NCBI GenBank assembly: GCA_018242585.1
Contig: JAFEBQ010000004.1
Span: 99,558 to 163,557, forward strand
Length of the DNA: 64,000 nucleotides
Reading direction: 5' to 3'
Origin: Planctomycetota bacterium
Lineage (GTDB): Bacteria > Planctomycetota > Planctomycetia > Pirellulales > PNKZ01
Shown here: positions 45,283 to 54,485 of the stretch, in pieces
How the letters are laid out: each line of letters starts with the position of its first letter
Position numbering within the stretch: the first letter of the stretch is position 1
Program-made: the position numbers and the translations under genes
Notes under the pieces: model-generated
The model's input: only the letters and a program-made list of their open reading frames with translations
Database searches by the model: none
What the model was told of the DNA's origin: nothing

Positions 45283-45492
45283 ATGTCCATGCCTCCAACA
45301 TATCACTTCAACGATCTGGGCAATCAGGCCCAGATGATGTCGAAGAATTGCGGCAACGAGCGCATGGCGATGATCCTCCAGTATGTGGCAGTCGGTTCCA
45401 TGATCATTATGGCCGGCGTTGCCGCCAGCCAGGTCTTGAGAGATGCCTTCGGTCCGACCGACCATCATCGGGGCCGTGGCTGGTCGAGGTAG
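45283..45492 (+). CDS. Small membrane protein upstream of the methylase region
   Basis: The 69-residue protein is read from ATG 45283. It has a hydrophilic N-terminus and one membrane segment (MILQYVAVGSMIIMAGVAAS), ending in DAFGPTDHHRGRGWSR. The His/Arg-rich tail may lie in the cytoplasm. No family is recognised. It precedes the methylase-helicase unit on the same strand. Confidence 0.55.
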   Translation: MSMPPTYHFNDLGNQAQMMSKNCGNERMAMILQYVAVGSMIIMAGVAASQVLRDAFGPTDHHRGRGWSR

Positions 45493-45590
45493 CCATGCCG
45501 CACCAGTCTCGTCCGGATCGAATCTTTCCACCGCGCCGATACTTTGGCCAGAACGGGCATCCAAAACGGGCGGAGGCATACCCTTGACGT

Positions 45591-46286
45591 ATGCCGAAGA
45601 AGCCGCCTTCGTGGGATCAGCCCACTTTATTTCCTCTCGATGGAAACGGTTCACCCGAACCGGCAAACGAAGTAAAATCAACCTCACCAGTCAAAGGAGA
45701 TGACCATGCACTACAAGACCATCGTCCTAACACTCCTCCAGCAACGGACGGAGATGCACGAACGCCTGCGGAAGGAACGCAGGTTGCTGACAACACTGGA
45801 GCGGTACGCCCACGAGTTGAAGCAGAGTCACGAAGCCTTCATCGACCTGCTGTCGGCGATACCGGGCCACGACCCGAGCCAGATCCGAAGCACGGCAATG
45901 GAGATGGCGGTCGAGCAATTGCAGGAACGTTTGCAGAGCGAGTCACCGCAGGACGACAGGGAACTGCCTACGCTCGATCAGGCAATGGCGTTTCTCGTTG
46001 GTCCCATGTCGAGAGACTGAAGCACTCCCGAGGACAGCGAAGCCTTTTTGATTCGCTATCGGACGACCAATCTCCCGACGTGCCGACCCCGCCTGGGGCA
46101 TCAGATGACGGCACGCTAATCAGCCCGCCGGGCCGTGCAAGCGGAATTCCGGTTCCCCCTGAAGGTCTCCCCCAAAATTCCGCTGGCACGGTCGCGACGC
46201 GAGCGGAGCCCCGGACTGCGGCTGATTCCTCCGCGAGCCGTCAGGCCCCAGTTGCGGGGCCGGTAACACAAGGAGGAGACCGCGAC
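45591..46286 (+). other. In-frame upstream extension of the methylase-helicase frame
   Basis: The methylase frame stays open upstream to ATG 45591. The first 20 codons look protein-like (KKPPSWDQPTLFPLDGNG). After that the frame reads low-complexity sequence while a well-initiated gene (45706-46020) occupies another frame. Either the methylase truly starts at 45591 and the two genes overlap completely for 315 bases, or this is a chance extension and the GTG at 46287 is the start. Confidence 0.45.
45706..46020 (+). CDS. Small coiled-coil protein overlapping the methylase upstream frame
   Basis: The 104-residue protein starts at ATG 45706, with AAAGGAG six bases upstream; the ATG at 45700 is too close to that site. 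It is strongly helical and charged: TIVLTLLQQRTEMHERLRKE, RRLLTTLERYAHELKQSHEA and AMEMAVEQLQERLQ, likely a coiled coil. It lies completely inside an open part of the methylase frame, in a different frame. The good initiation site and amino-acid composition support it as a real gene. Its function is unknown. Confidence 0.7.
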   Translation: MHYKTIVLTLLQQRTEMHERLRKERRLLTTLERYAHELKQSHEAFIDLLSAIPGHDPSQIRSTAMEMAVEQLQERLQSESPQDDRELPTLDQAMAFLVGPMSRD

Positions 46287-49200
46287 GTGCAAGGAACACA
46301 ACTCAGCTTTCAGTTAGACCTACCGCCACCGATTCGATTCACCGACCCGCCGCCACGACCGGCAGCAAGGGATCTGTTCTCAATTCCGTCGTCGCCGACA
46401 CCAGCGAACATTTCAAGCGGAGAGAAATCGAAGGCGCGCGACATCATCGCCGCCATCCGCACGCTAGAGGCCATCGAGCAGGAACAGCGACGCGCTACCG
46501 ATGCCGAACGGCAGGTACTCGCCCGTTTCGGCGGCTTCGGTGCCGTGGCTCTCTCAATCTTTCCCGATCCCGTGACTGGCAAACACAAGGACACTGGCTG
46601 GCAAGCTCTCGGCGAGGAACTGCAATCACTGCTCACGCCCCAGGAATATGACAGTGCCAAACGCACCACGTTCAACGCCTTCTACACATCACCCACCGTC
46701 ATCGACGGCATCCATGATGCTATCGGTCGCCTGGGCGTGCCGGAGGGCGCGACGATTCTTGAGCCAGGCTGCGGCACCGGCAATTTCATGAGCCAGGGGA
46801 AACCGGGCAATCGCTTTATCGGTGTCGAACTCGATTCTATCTCCGGTCGCATCGCCCGCGCCCTCCATCCCGAACACGACATCCGCATCGAAAGTTTCCG
46901 CGACACAACGCTGCCGGAAAACCGCATCGACGCCGTAATCGGCAACGTGCCGTTTGCCGATCTGAAGCTCGATTACCACGGGCAGAAGTATTCGCTGCAT
47001 GATTATTTCTTCGCCAAATCCATCGACACACTGAAACCCGGTGGCGTGCTGGCGCTGGTCACTTCCCACTTCACGCTCGACAAGCAGAACGCCGCGATCC
47101 GCGAGTACCTGGCGTCGAAAGCCGACTTCGTGGGAGCGATCCGGTTGCCGTCGGATGCGTTCAAGCGGGAAGGAACCGCCGTGGTGACCGACATCGTATT
47201 TCTTCGGAAGCGTGACCGGGGCGAACCTGCCCACCACGTCGATCCCGACTGGCTGGGCATCGCACCGCTGACGATCGATGGCGCAGAGGTTCCGGTAAAC
47301 CGCTACTTCCTGAACCATCCCGAAATGGTGCTGGGCAACTGGTCCCGCAAGGACACGCTCTATGGAGGCGAAGGGTTCAGCGTCATTGGTAATGGCGACC
47401 TGCAAGGAAAACTCAGGCAAGCGATTGACCGGCTTCCAAAATTCGAGCCGCTGCAATCAACGCAAGCCGAAACTGAAGCCGCTCCGGCATTCGTACCGCC
47501 GCCACCGGAACGCCACATCAGCGAAGGCAGCTTCTTCCTGGGTGACGACAAGGTCATTTATCAATCGCAAGGCGGACAAGGCGTTCCCGTTGTCTATGGC
47601 GGCACGACGCTCAAAGCTGATGGCACGATGACCGGCAAACGCATGGCCGCTCTGGTCGAACTGCGTGACCGCGCTCGCCGCGTGCTGCAATCGCAGAACG
47701 AAGGATGGCCGCAATCGCACCGTGACGATGCCCGCCGCGAACTCAATCGCACTTATGACCGTTTCGTTGCTGCCTACGGCCCGATCAACAAGACCACCTT
47801 CGGCGAAACAGCCGATGGCAGCGTCATCCGCCGGATGCCCAACCTTGTAAAATTCAAGGAAGACCCGGACGCGATGCTGGTCATGTCGCTCGAAGATTAC
47901 GACGAAGTGACCGGCAAGGCGACCAAAGCCGCCATCATGTCGAAGGACGTGGTAGGCAAGAACCCGCCCGTTACGCAAGTACGCTCCGCCGAGGAAGGCT
48001 TGCTGGTATCGCTCAATCAGCGCGGCACGGTGGATCTCGCCTATATCGCATCCCTGTACGGTAAGCCGGAGCAGCAGATTATCACCGAACTGGGCGACCT
48101 GATCTTTCAGGAACCGCAATCGCAGGAATGGCAGACCGCCGACGCCTACCTGTCCGGTAACGTGCGGGCAAAACTCGCCGCCGCCGAAGCGGCAGGCTCG
48201 CAATACCAACGCAACGTCAACGCCTTGCGGCAGGTGCAGCCCGAGGACGTGCTACCGGGCGACATCGACGCCGGGCTTGGGGCACCGTGGATTCCGGCAA
48301 GCGATATTCAGGCATTTGCCGCCGACCTGTTCCATGTTGAGCCGTCTTCCGTGCCGGTGGCCCACCTGAAGAAAGATGCCGTCTGGAGCCTGGACGCCGG
48401 ATACGCCGCCAAGGCATCCGTCGCCGCAACATCGGAATTCGGAACGTCGCGAGCCAACGGCACCTGGCTGCTCGAACTGGCCCTCAACATGAAGTCGCCG
48501 ACCATTTACGACACCATCCAGAATGGCGACTGTGAGGAGAGGGTGGTCAACCAGGAAGAGACGATGGCAGCCCGCGAGAAGCAGAAGCTCATTAAGGAGC
48601 GTTTCCGTTCGTGGGTGTTCACCGACCCGGAACGCACCGAACGCCTCGTGCGGATTTACAACGACACCTATAACAATCTGCGTCCCCGGCTGTTCGACGG
48701 CTCGCATCTCGATTTCCAGGGGATGAATCAGGCATTGACGCTCCGCCCGCATCAGAAGGATGCCGTCTGGCGGGGCATGAGCAGCGGCAACACCTTGCTG
48801 GCCCACGTCGTCGGTGCCGGCAAGACATTCACGATGGCCGCAACCGGCATGAAGATGAAACAGGCCGGGCTTGTCAAAAAGCCGATGTACGTCGTCCCCA
48901 ATCACCTGCTGGAGCAATTCGCCCGCGAATTCATGCAGTTGTATCCGAATGCGAAGCTGCTGGTTGCCGCCAAGGAAGACCTGACCCGCGACCGCCGCAA
49001 GTTCCTCACCGCCAAGATTGCCAGCGGCGAATGGGATGGCATCGTCGTCACGCATTCATCCTTCGAGCGCATCGGCATGTCACGGGATTATCAGGAGAAG
49101 TTCCTGCTGGAGCAGATCGCGGAATACGACGCATTGCTCCGCGAACACGCTGCCGACAAGGGCGCCAACCGCAACCTCATCAAGCAGATCGAAAAGCAGA

Positions 49201-51431
49201 AGGCGGCCCGCGCTGAGCGGCTCAAGAACCTTTTGGCCGAGGACAAGAAGGATGACGGGCTGGTATTCGATGAACTGGGGGTCGATCACGTCTTCATCGA
49301 CGAGGCCCATTATTTCAAGAACCTGGAAACCCCGACCAAGATGGAACGTGTCGCCGGTATCCAGACTGGAGGCAGCGAACGCGCCTTCGACGTGTACATG
49401 AAGGCCCGCTTCCTCGACGAGCAGCACGCTGGCCACGGCGTCACATTTGCCACAGGAACGCCGATCAGCAACACGATGGTGGAGATGTACACCATGCAGC
49501 GATTCCTCGACCCAGAGGGCCTCAGAAGCCGGGGAATCGAGCATTTCGACGCCTGGGCAGCCACCTTCGGCGAAGTCGTGGACACGATGGAGATTTCCCC
49601 GGATGGTGCCGGGCTTCGCCCCCGCAGCCGGTTTGCCCGGTTCACAAACCTGCCGGAGCTTCAGCAGATGTTCCGGGCATTCTCCGATGTGCAGACCGCC
49701 GAGATGCTCAACCTGCCGCGTCCGCGACTGCGAGGCGACAAGCCCATCGTGGTTGCCTGCCCCATGTCCGATGAACAGTGCGAACTGCAAAGGGAGTTGG
49801 TGGAACGCTACGAACGGCTGCGGTCGGAGAAGATCGACCCGCGTATTGATAACGCACTGGCAATTACAACCGACGGCCGCAAGCTCGCCACCGATGCCCG
49901 GATGCTTTCGGCCACGGCCCCTGATTTTCCGGGATCGAAGGTCAACCGTCTTGTGGAAAACGTTGTGGAAATCTGGAGGAAGAGCACGCCAACACGCGGA
50001 ACGCAAATGATTTTTGCCGACATGGGCGTGAATCCGACAGCGTGGGGTTACTCGCCGTATGACGAGATCATCGAGAAGCTGATCGCCCAGGGCATTCCCC
50101 GCGAGCAGATTGCCACCATCGGCGAAGCCGAATCCGACGCCAAGAAGCAGGCATTGTTCGAGAAGGTTCGCCAAGGTTCAGTGCGGGTGCTGATCGGCAG
50201 TACGCAAAAGATGGGCACGGGCACCAACGTCCAGAAACGGTTGGTCGCCCTGCATCACCTCGATGCACCGTGGAAACCGGCGGAAGTCGAACAGCGTGAC
50301 GGCCGCATTCTCCGCCAGGGCAATGAAAACAAGGAAGTGGCGATTTACCGTTACGTTACCGAGGGTTCGTTCGATGCCTATATGTGGCAGGCCCTCGAAA
50401 CCAAGGCCCGGTTCATTGGCCAGGTCATCACCGGTGACAATGCCGCCCGACGCGCCGAGGACATCGGCGGACAGGAACTCTCCTATGCCGAGGTCAAAGC
50501 AATCGCATCCGGAAACCCGGCAGTGCTCACACTGGCCGAAGCTGATGCCGAGTTGCAGCGGCTCAACCTCCTGAAAAAGAACCATCTCGACGAGCAATAC
50601 GTCGCCCGTCGAAACGTGAAGAGTTTGCCGGCTACCATCACGAGCCTCACCGAACGGCTGTCAAATCTGACCACCGACGAGGCGACCGTCACGGGCCATG
50701 CCCAGGACCGCATCGTCATTGGCAAGCAACCCTGGAACCGCGAAGACGCACCTGCTGCTCTTGCGGGCAAGCTGGAACTGCTGCCGACCAACGTCCGCGA
50801 GAATACCCGCGTTCCGCTTGGCACCTTCCGGGGCCTGCAATTCGGTTTGGTCCTGCATCCGCAGTTTCCACCCGACGTATATCTCGAAGGTGCGATCATT
50901 CGGCATGACTCGCTTTCGCGGGAGCATCAGGGACCACGCGCCGTGCTCAATGCCCTGGAACGGATTGCCACCGGCTACGCGGCTGAGACCGTCCGCGTCC
51001 GGCAGGATCTGTCGATTGCCGAATCGCAGTTACGCGACTATCAAGCCCGGCTGGGAAAAGCATTTCCGCACGATGCGTACCTGTTGCAACTGACTGACTT
51101 ACGGGACCAGCTCAAGGCCGGGCTATCGGCTACCGCACACAATTCCCGTGATCAGTCCGGTCCGAGCGTTTCTGAACTGGCCGACCAGATCAAATCGCTG
51201 AAATCTGCGAACACCATTGAGGCAACTCCGCAGCGCGTGCAACGCAAGCACGTATCTGCTGAGGAGCCAATCACCGCCCGCATCCGCCGTCGGCAGGAAG
51301 AGGTCGCGTCGGCGGACGAATCCAGCCCAAATGAAGACGGATCGCCGGAGCCGAAGACAATGACATTCCAGGAACGCATCCTGAGGGAACGCCAGCAGCG
51401 CACCGATGGTGAATCGCAAAGCCCATCCTGA
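46287..51431 (+). CDS. N12-class adenine DNA methylase fused to an SNF2-like helicase
   Basis: About 1714 residues are read from GTG 46287, which follows AGGAGGAG by eight bases; the open frame extends up to 45591. The N-terminal third is an N6-adenine methylase: TILEPGCGTGNF near residue 158 binds S-adenosylmethionine, and GNVPFADL near 220 replaces the usual NPPY motif. The C-terminal half is a helicase/translocase: HVVGAGKTFTMA near 843, VFIDEAHYFKNLE near 1004, GTQMIFADMG and TQKMGTGTNVQKRL, then PAEVEQRDGRILRQGN near 1333. A coiled-coil tail follows. Such proteins occur on ICEs and plasmids, probably protecting incoming DNA or aiding transfer. Confidence 0.88.
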   Translation: MQGTQLSFQLDLPPPIRFTDPPPRPAARDLFSIPSSPTPANISSGEKSKARDIIAAIRTLEAIEQEQRRATDAERQVLARFGGFGAVALSIFPDPVTGKHKDTGWQALGEELQSLLTPQEYDSAKRTTFNAFYTSPTVIDGIHDAIGRLGVPEGATILEPGCGTGNFMSQGKPGNRFIGVELDSISGRIARALHPEHDIRIESFRDTTLPENRIDAVIGNVPFADLKLDYHGQKYSLHDYFFAKSIDTLKPGGVLALVTSHFTLDKQNAAIREYLASKADFVGAIRLPSDAFKREGTAVVTDIVFLRKRDRGEPAHHVDPDWLGIAPLTIDGAEVPVNRYFLNHPEMVLGNWSRKDTLYGGEGFSVIGNGDLQGKLRQAIDRLPKFEPLQSTQAETEAAPAFVPPPPERHISEGSFFLGDDKVIYQSQGGQGVPVVYGGTTLKADGTMTGKRMAALVELRDRARRVLQSQNEGWPQSHRDDARRELNRTYDRFVAAYGPINKTTFGETADGSVIRRMPNLVKFKEDPDAMLVMSLEDYDEVTGKATKAAIMSKDVVGKNPPVTQVRSAEEGLLVSLNQRGTVDLAYIASLYGKPEQQIITELGDLIFQEPQSQEWQTADAYLSGNVRAKLAAAEAAGSQYQRNVNALRQVQPEDVLPGDIDAGLGAPWIPASDIQAFAADLFHVEPSSVPVAHLKKDAVWSLDAGYAAKASVAATSEFGTSRANGTWLLELALNMKSPTIYDTIQNGDCEERVVNQEETMAAREKQKLIKERFRSWVFTDPERTERLVRIYNDTYNNLRPRLFDGSHLDFQGMNQALTLRPHQKDAVWRGMSSGNTLLAHVVGAGKTFTMAATGMKMKQAGLVKKPMYVVPNHLLEQFAREFMQLYPNAKLLVAAKEDLTRDRRKFLTAKIASGEWDGIVVTHSSFERIGMSRDYQEKFLLEQIAEYDALLREHAADKGANRNLIKQIEKQKAARAERLKNLLAEDKKDDGLVFDELGVDHVFIDEAHYFKNLETPTKMERVAGIQTGGSERAFDVYMKARFLDEQHAGHGVTFATGTPISNTMVEMYTMQRFLDPEGLRSRGIEHFDAWAATFGEVVDTMEISPDGAGLRPRSRFARFTNLPELQQMFRAFSDVQTAEMLNLPRPRLRGDKPIVVACPMSDEQCELQRELVERYERLRSEKIDPRIDNALAITTDGRKLATDARMLSATAPDFPGSKVNRLVENVVEIWRKSTPTRGTQMIFADMGVNPTAWGYSPYDEIIEKLIAQGIPREQIATIGEAESDAKKQALFEKVRQGSVRVLIGSTQKMGTGTNVQKRLVALHHLDAPWKPAEVEQRDGRILRQGNENKEVAIYRYVTEGSFDAYMWQALETKARFIGQVITGDNAARRAEDIGGQELSYAEVKAIASGNPAVLTLAEADAELQRLNLLKKNHLDEQYVARRNVKSLPATITSLTERLSNLTTDEATVTGHAQDRIVIGKQPWNREDAPAALAGKLELLPTNVRENTRVPLGTFRGLQFGLVLHPQFPPDVYLEGAIIRHDSLSREHQGPRAVLNALERIATGYAAETVRVRQDLSIAESQLRDYQARLGKAFPHDAYLLQLTDLRDQLKAGLSATAHNSRDQSGPSVSELADQIKSLKSANTIEATPQRVQRKHVSAEEPITARIRRRQEEVASADESSPNEDGSPEPKTMTFQERILRERQQRTDGESQSPS

Positions 51432-51531
51432 TAATCCACTCGTGCAAAGGAAGAACCCCCGCTCAGAATCCACCTCAGGCTCTGGTGAATGGTTCAGAAG
51501 GACCAGCAGCTTCACCTCTGCCTCTGTCGCA

Positions 51532-51566
51532 TTTCGTCGCGGGGCTTGTGAACCCCCGCGACGAAA
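51532..51566 (+). terminator. Strong hairpin after the methylase-helicase gene
   Basis: Perfect 13-base arms TTTCGTCGCGGGG and CCCCGCGACGAAA surround a 9-base loop, 100 bases after the methylase stop. No U-run follows, so factor-independent termination is uncertain. The 325-base gap 51432-51756 holds nothing else that I can identify. Confidence 0.6.
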
Positions 51567-51756
51567 CACTCCGACGGCGACGGTGAATAAAACGTCCGAA
51601 TCAGGTTGCGACAGGCTGGTGGCCGCTCTTTCACCCTAAGGCACAGCTGAATACACGCCTGCGAGAGGCTGATTGTCGGCCAAGGCTGCCACGCACTCAC
51701 GGTGGCACTCTAACAAAACGATTGCATCTATGCGATCGTTGTGATAGCCATGTCCC

Positions 51757-52071
51757 ATGAGCCGAATCGTACTTCTTTTTACCATCATCATGAGCCTTGT
51801 GGTTGTACCCACCTATCACGGATATCAGTGCGTCCTGCACCATTCGTCTATGCAACTCGCCAGTGTCTCTGACAATCATATTACCCAGAAATCTGAGAAG
51901 CCTGGAGAATCCGACCATTTCTGCTGCCAACATCATCAGTCACTCCGGCAAACACTCGAATTGTTCTCTTATCATCGCAGTGCGATAAGCCAGCCTTTCT
52001 TGTTTTTCACAGACAGCAACCTCAGATCATTCTCGCCCCGTCCACTCTTAGAGCCTCCATCGCACGCTTAA
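51757..52071 (+). CDS. Small exported His/Cys protein preceding the efflux operon
   Basis: The 104-residue protein has a signal peptide (RIVLLFTIIMSLVVVPTYHG) and then His/Cys-containing stretches: YQCVLHHSSMQL and SDHFCCQHHQSLRQ. Small periplasmic proteins of this sort (CzcI-like) often precede Czc-type efflux genes and may sense or buffer metal. The placement 79 bases before the outer-membrane factor gene supports that reading. No strong family signature is present beyond length, export signal and composition. Confidence 0.6.
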   Translation: MSRIVLLFTIIMSLVVVPTYHGYQCVLHHSSMQLASVSDNHITQKSEKPGESDHFCCQHHQSLRQTLELFSYHRSAISQPFLFFTDSNLRSFSPRPLLEPPSHA

Positions 52072-52150
52072 CGCTTAATTATCCATCAGCTGACGCGCCT
52101 CATTCGCGCGCTCAATGACAAATCCTGTTACGGAATTATGTGTTTGCGTT

Positions 52151-53512
52151 ATGAGACGATGTGTTTTGATCACTTCTTTAATTGGCATTTCTGTGCCAAC
52201 AACGGCTTCAGCTACGCGCGTTCAGCTGCTTGCGGAAACAAGTAATGTGACGCAGACCGAAGCCCATGACCCTGGCACCGCGAGTGATACGATTGCACGC
52301 CCCACGACGCCGATGGTGGTCACACTGGAAACTGCGATCACGAATGCTCTTGCTGCTTCACCGCGACTTAGGTCAGTAAAAGCGTCACTTGCAGCGAGTA
52401 AAGGTGAACGCGACCAAGCCAGTGCATGGGCAAATCCTGAGGCCTCCGTGGAAGCGGAGAATATCGGCGGCGAAGGCCAGTATCGCGGATTGCGATCGGC
52501 AGAGGTAACGTATGGGGTGTCACAGCTGATAGAGATTGGCGGCAAACGTTCTGCCCGCATCGACGTTGCTGAGCAAGGCGCAACACTTGCGGGATTCGAT
52601 TACGAAACGGCGCGGCTGGATCTGGTGCGCGAAGTGCAGCTCGCTTATATCGACGCCATCGCCGCGCAGGAACAGGCACAAATCACCTCCGAGCAACAGG
52701 AATTGGCAAAAGACGTATTGAGCGTGGTGAGCCAGCGCGTCGGCGCGGCGCGTGAGCCGTTGATTCAGAAAAGCAAGGCGGAAGTAGCGCTTTCCACCAG
52801 CACCATCGCACATGACAAAGCGGAACTCGCTCTTGTGACCGCCAAGCGCGCGCTGGCCTCGCTATGGGGCGGCACAAATGAGGCGTATGAGCTCGACAAC
52901 GCCGCTTTCTTTACGATTACACAACCGGCGCCGCTGGCCGTAGCAATGGATGAGTGGAAGAAAAACCCGGATTTCGCCCGCTTCGATGCGGAAGTTGCGC
53001 GCAGCAAAGCAGCGCTGGATTTGGAAAAAGCCAATGCGGTGCCGGACCCGCGCATCAGCGCCGGTGTGCGGGATTTCCGCGAGAGCAATGACCGCGCCTT
53101 CGTAGTCGGCCTGTCGCTGCCGATTCCGGTATTCAATCTGAATCGCGGCAATATTGAGACAGCCCGCCAGGAAGTCACCCGCACCGAAAGCATCAGGGAA
53201 AATGCGGCGCTGACGCTCAATACCGAACTGACGCGCGCGCAGGCTGAACTGGAAATAGCATACAACCAGGCCGTCACTCTTAAAGATACCATTCTGCCCG
53301 CTGCGCAGAAGGCTTTTACCTTGTCGCGCCGGGGCTATGGCGAAGGCAAGTTTTCCTATCTGGAAGTGCTTGACGCCCAGCGAACGCTTTATGAAACCCG
53401 CTCCAGCTACCAGGATGCCTTGCGCGATTACCACCGCAACCGCGCCGAAGTGGAGCGCCTGACCGCCACCCATACCACGCCAGCCAGTTATAACGAGGAG
53501 CCTCATGAGTAA
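52151..53512 (+). CDS. czcC: Outer-membrane efflux factor, CzcC/CusC (TolC) type
   Basis: The 453-residue product from ATG 52151 has a signal peptide (CVLITSLIGISVPTTASA); the in-frame ATG at 52115 is an alternative start. Two TolC-like repeats are visible: one with TLETAITNALAASPRLRSVK and SQLIEIGGKRSARIDVAEQG, another with FVVGLSLPIPVFNLNRGNIE and AFTLSRRGYGEGKFSYLEVL. The trimer forms the outer-membrane exit duct of a tripartite pump. The end overlaps the adaptor gene by eight bases, giving a czcCBA operon order. Base composition and codon style look unlike the planctomycete genes, suggesting proteobacterial origin. Confidence 0.88.
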   Translation: MRRCVLITSLIGISVPTTASATRVQLLAETSNVTQTEAHDPGTASDTIARPTTPMVVTLETAITNALAASPRLRSVKASLAASKGERDQASAWANPEASVEAENIGGEGQYRGLRSAEVTYGVSQLIEIGGKRSARIDVAEQGATLAGFDYETARLDLVREVQLAYIDAIAAQEQAQITSEQQELAKDVLSVVSQRVGAAREPLIQKSKAEVALSTSTIAHDKAELALVTAKRALASLWGGTNEAYELDNAAFFTITQPAPLAVAMDEWKKNPDFARFDAEVARSKAALDLEKANAVPDPRISAGVRDFRESNDRAFVVGLSLPIPVFNLNRGNIETARQEVTRTESIRENAALTLNTELTRAQAELEIAYNQAVTLKDTILPAAQKAFTLSRRGYGEGKFSYLEVLDAQRTLYETRSSYQDALRDYHRNRAEVERLTATHTTPASYNEEPHE

Positions 53513-54482
53513 TAAATCGCTAGTTATTATTTTGTTGTTGGCGGCGTTGATTGGCGGTGGCTACTGGCTTATGGGCGGCAAGGCTGAAAATGCGCTCGCG
53601 CAGGCCGAACCGGAAAGGAAAGAAGAAGGCAATGCCGAGGAAGGCCATAAGGAAGGTGAGCCCGCCGGCGACAGCACGGAGATCGCCAAGGACGCCGCCG
53701 ATGCTGCGGGCATTAAGACGGAAACCGCTGGCGGTGCCACTGTTGCGGAAACCGTAACGCTGACCGGGCGCATCACGCTGAACCAAAACACCATTGCACA
53801 GGTAAAAGCGCGCTTTCCGGGCATCGTGCGCGATGTGAAAAAAGGCCAAGGCGAAACCGTCGATGTGGGCGATGTGCTGGCGACGGTGGAAAGCAATGAT
53901 AGCCTTCAGGTCTATCCGGTGAAAGCGCCGATTCATGGCGTCATCCTCGCGCGCAATACCAATATTGGCGATGTCGCAGGCGATTCGCCGCTCTTTACCA
54001 TCGTCAACGTGTCGAACGTATGGGCGGAATTTCACGTTTTCCCGCGCGATATCGACAAGATTAAGAACGGGCAAACTGTCCGCGTCATTAGCTTTGAAGG
54101 ACAGCATGAAGGTGAAGCGCCGATCTCGGTGGTATCGCCGATCGCTGAATCTTCCAGCCAAACCATAGTTGCGCGCGTGACGCTGCCGAATGACGAAGGC
54201 CTATGGCATTCGGGCATGACGGTGCGCGGCGACGTGGCGGTGCGTGAGAAGCAAGTGCCGCTTGCCGTCAAAACATCCGCGATTCAGCGAATGGAAGGCA
54301 AAACGGTGGTGTTCGTGCGAGACGGCGATAAGTACCTCATGCGCCCTATCAAGGCGGGGATTGCCGACAACGAATGGACGGAAGTGCGCGATGGGCTGAA
54401 ACCCGGCGAATCATATGTCAGCGGCAACAGCTTTTTAATTAAGGCCGACATCGGCAAAGCCGGTGCCGAGCATGAGGACTAA
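53505..54482 (+). CDS. czcB: RND periplasmic adaptor, CzcB type
   Basis: The adaptor links the inner-membrane pump to the outer-membrane duct. The 325-residue protein has an N-terminal membrane anchor or signal (LVIILLLAALIGGGYWLMGG), an acidic stretch with EEGHKEGEPAG, a lipoyl/barrel-sandwich region (ARFPGIVRDVKKGQGETVDV) and a beta-barrel region (NVWAEFHVFPRDIDKIKNGQ). A membrane-proximal domain (IQRMEGKTVVFVRDGDKYLM) ends it. It overlaps czcC and lies three bases before czcA. Confidence 0.9.
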   Translation: MSNKSLVIILLLAALIGGGYWLMGGKAENALAQAEPERKEEGNAEEGHKEGEPAGDSTEIAKDAADAAGIKTETAGGATVAETVTLTGRITLNQNTIAQVKARFPGIVRDVKKGQGETVDVGDVLATVESNDSLQVYPVKAPIHGVILARNTNIGDVAGDSPLFTIVNVSNVWAEFHVFPRDIDKIKNGQTVRVISFEGQHEGEAPISVVSPIAESSSQTIVARVTLPNDEGLWHSGMTVRGDVAVREKQVPLAVKTSAIQRMEGKTVVFVRDGDKYLMRPIKAGIADNEWTEVRDGLKPGESYVSGNSFLIKADIGKAGAEHED

Positions 54483-54485
54483 ATC

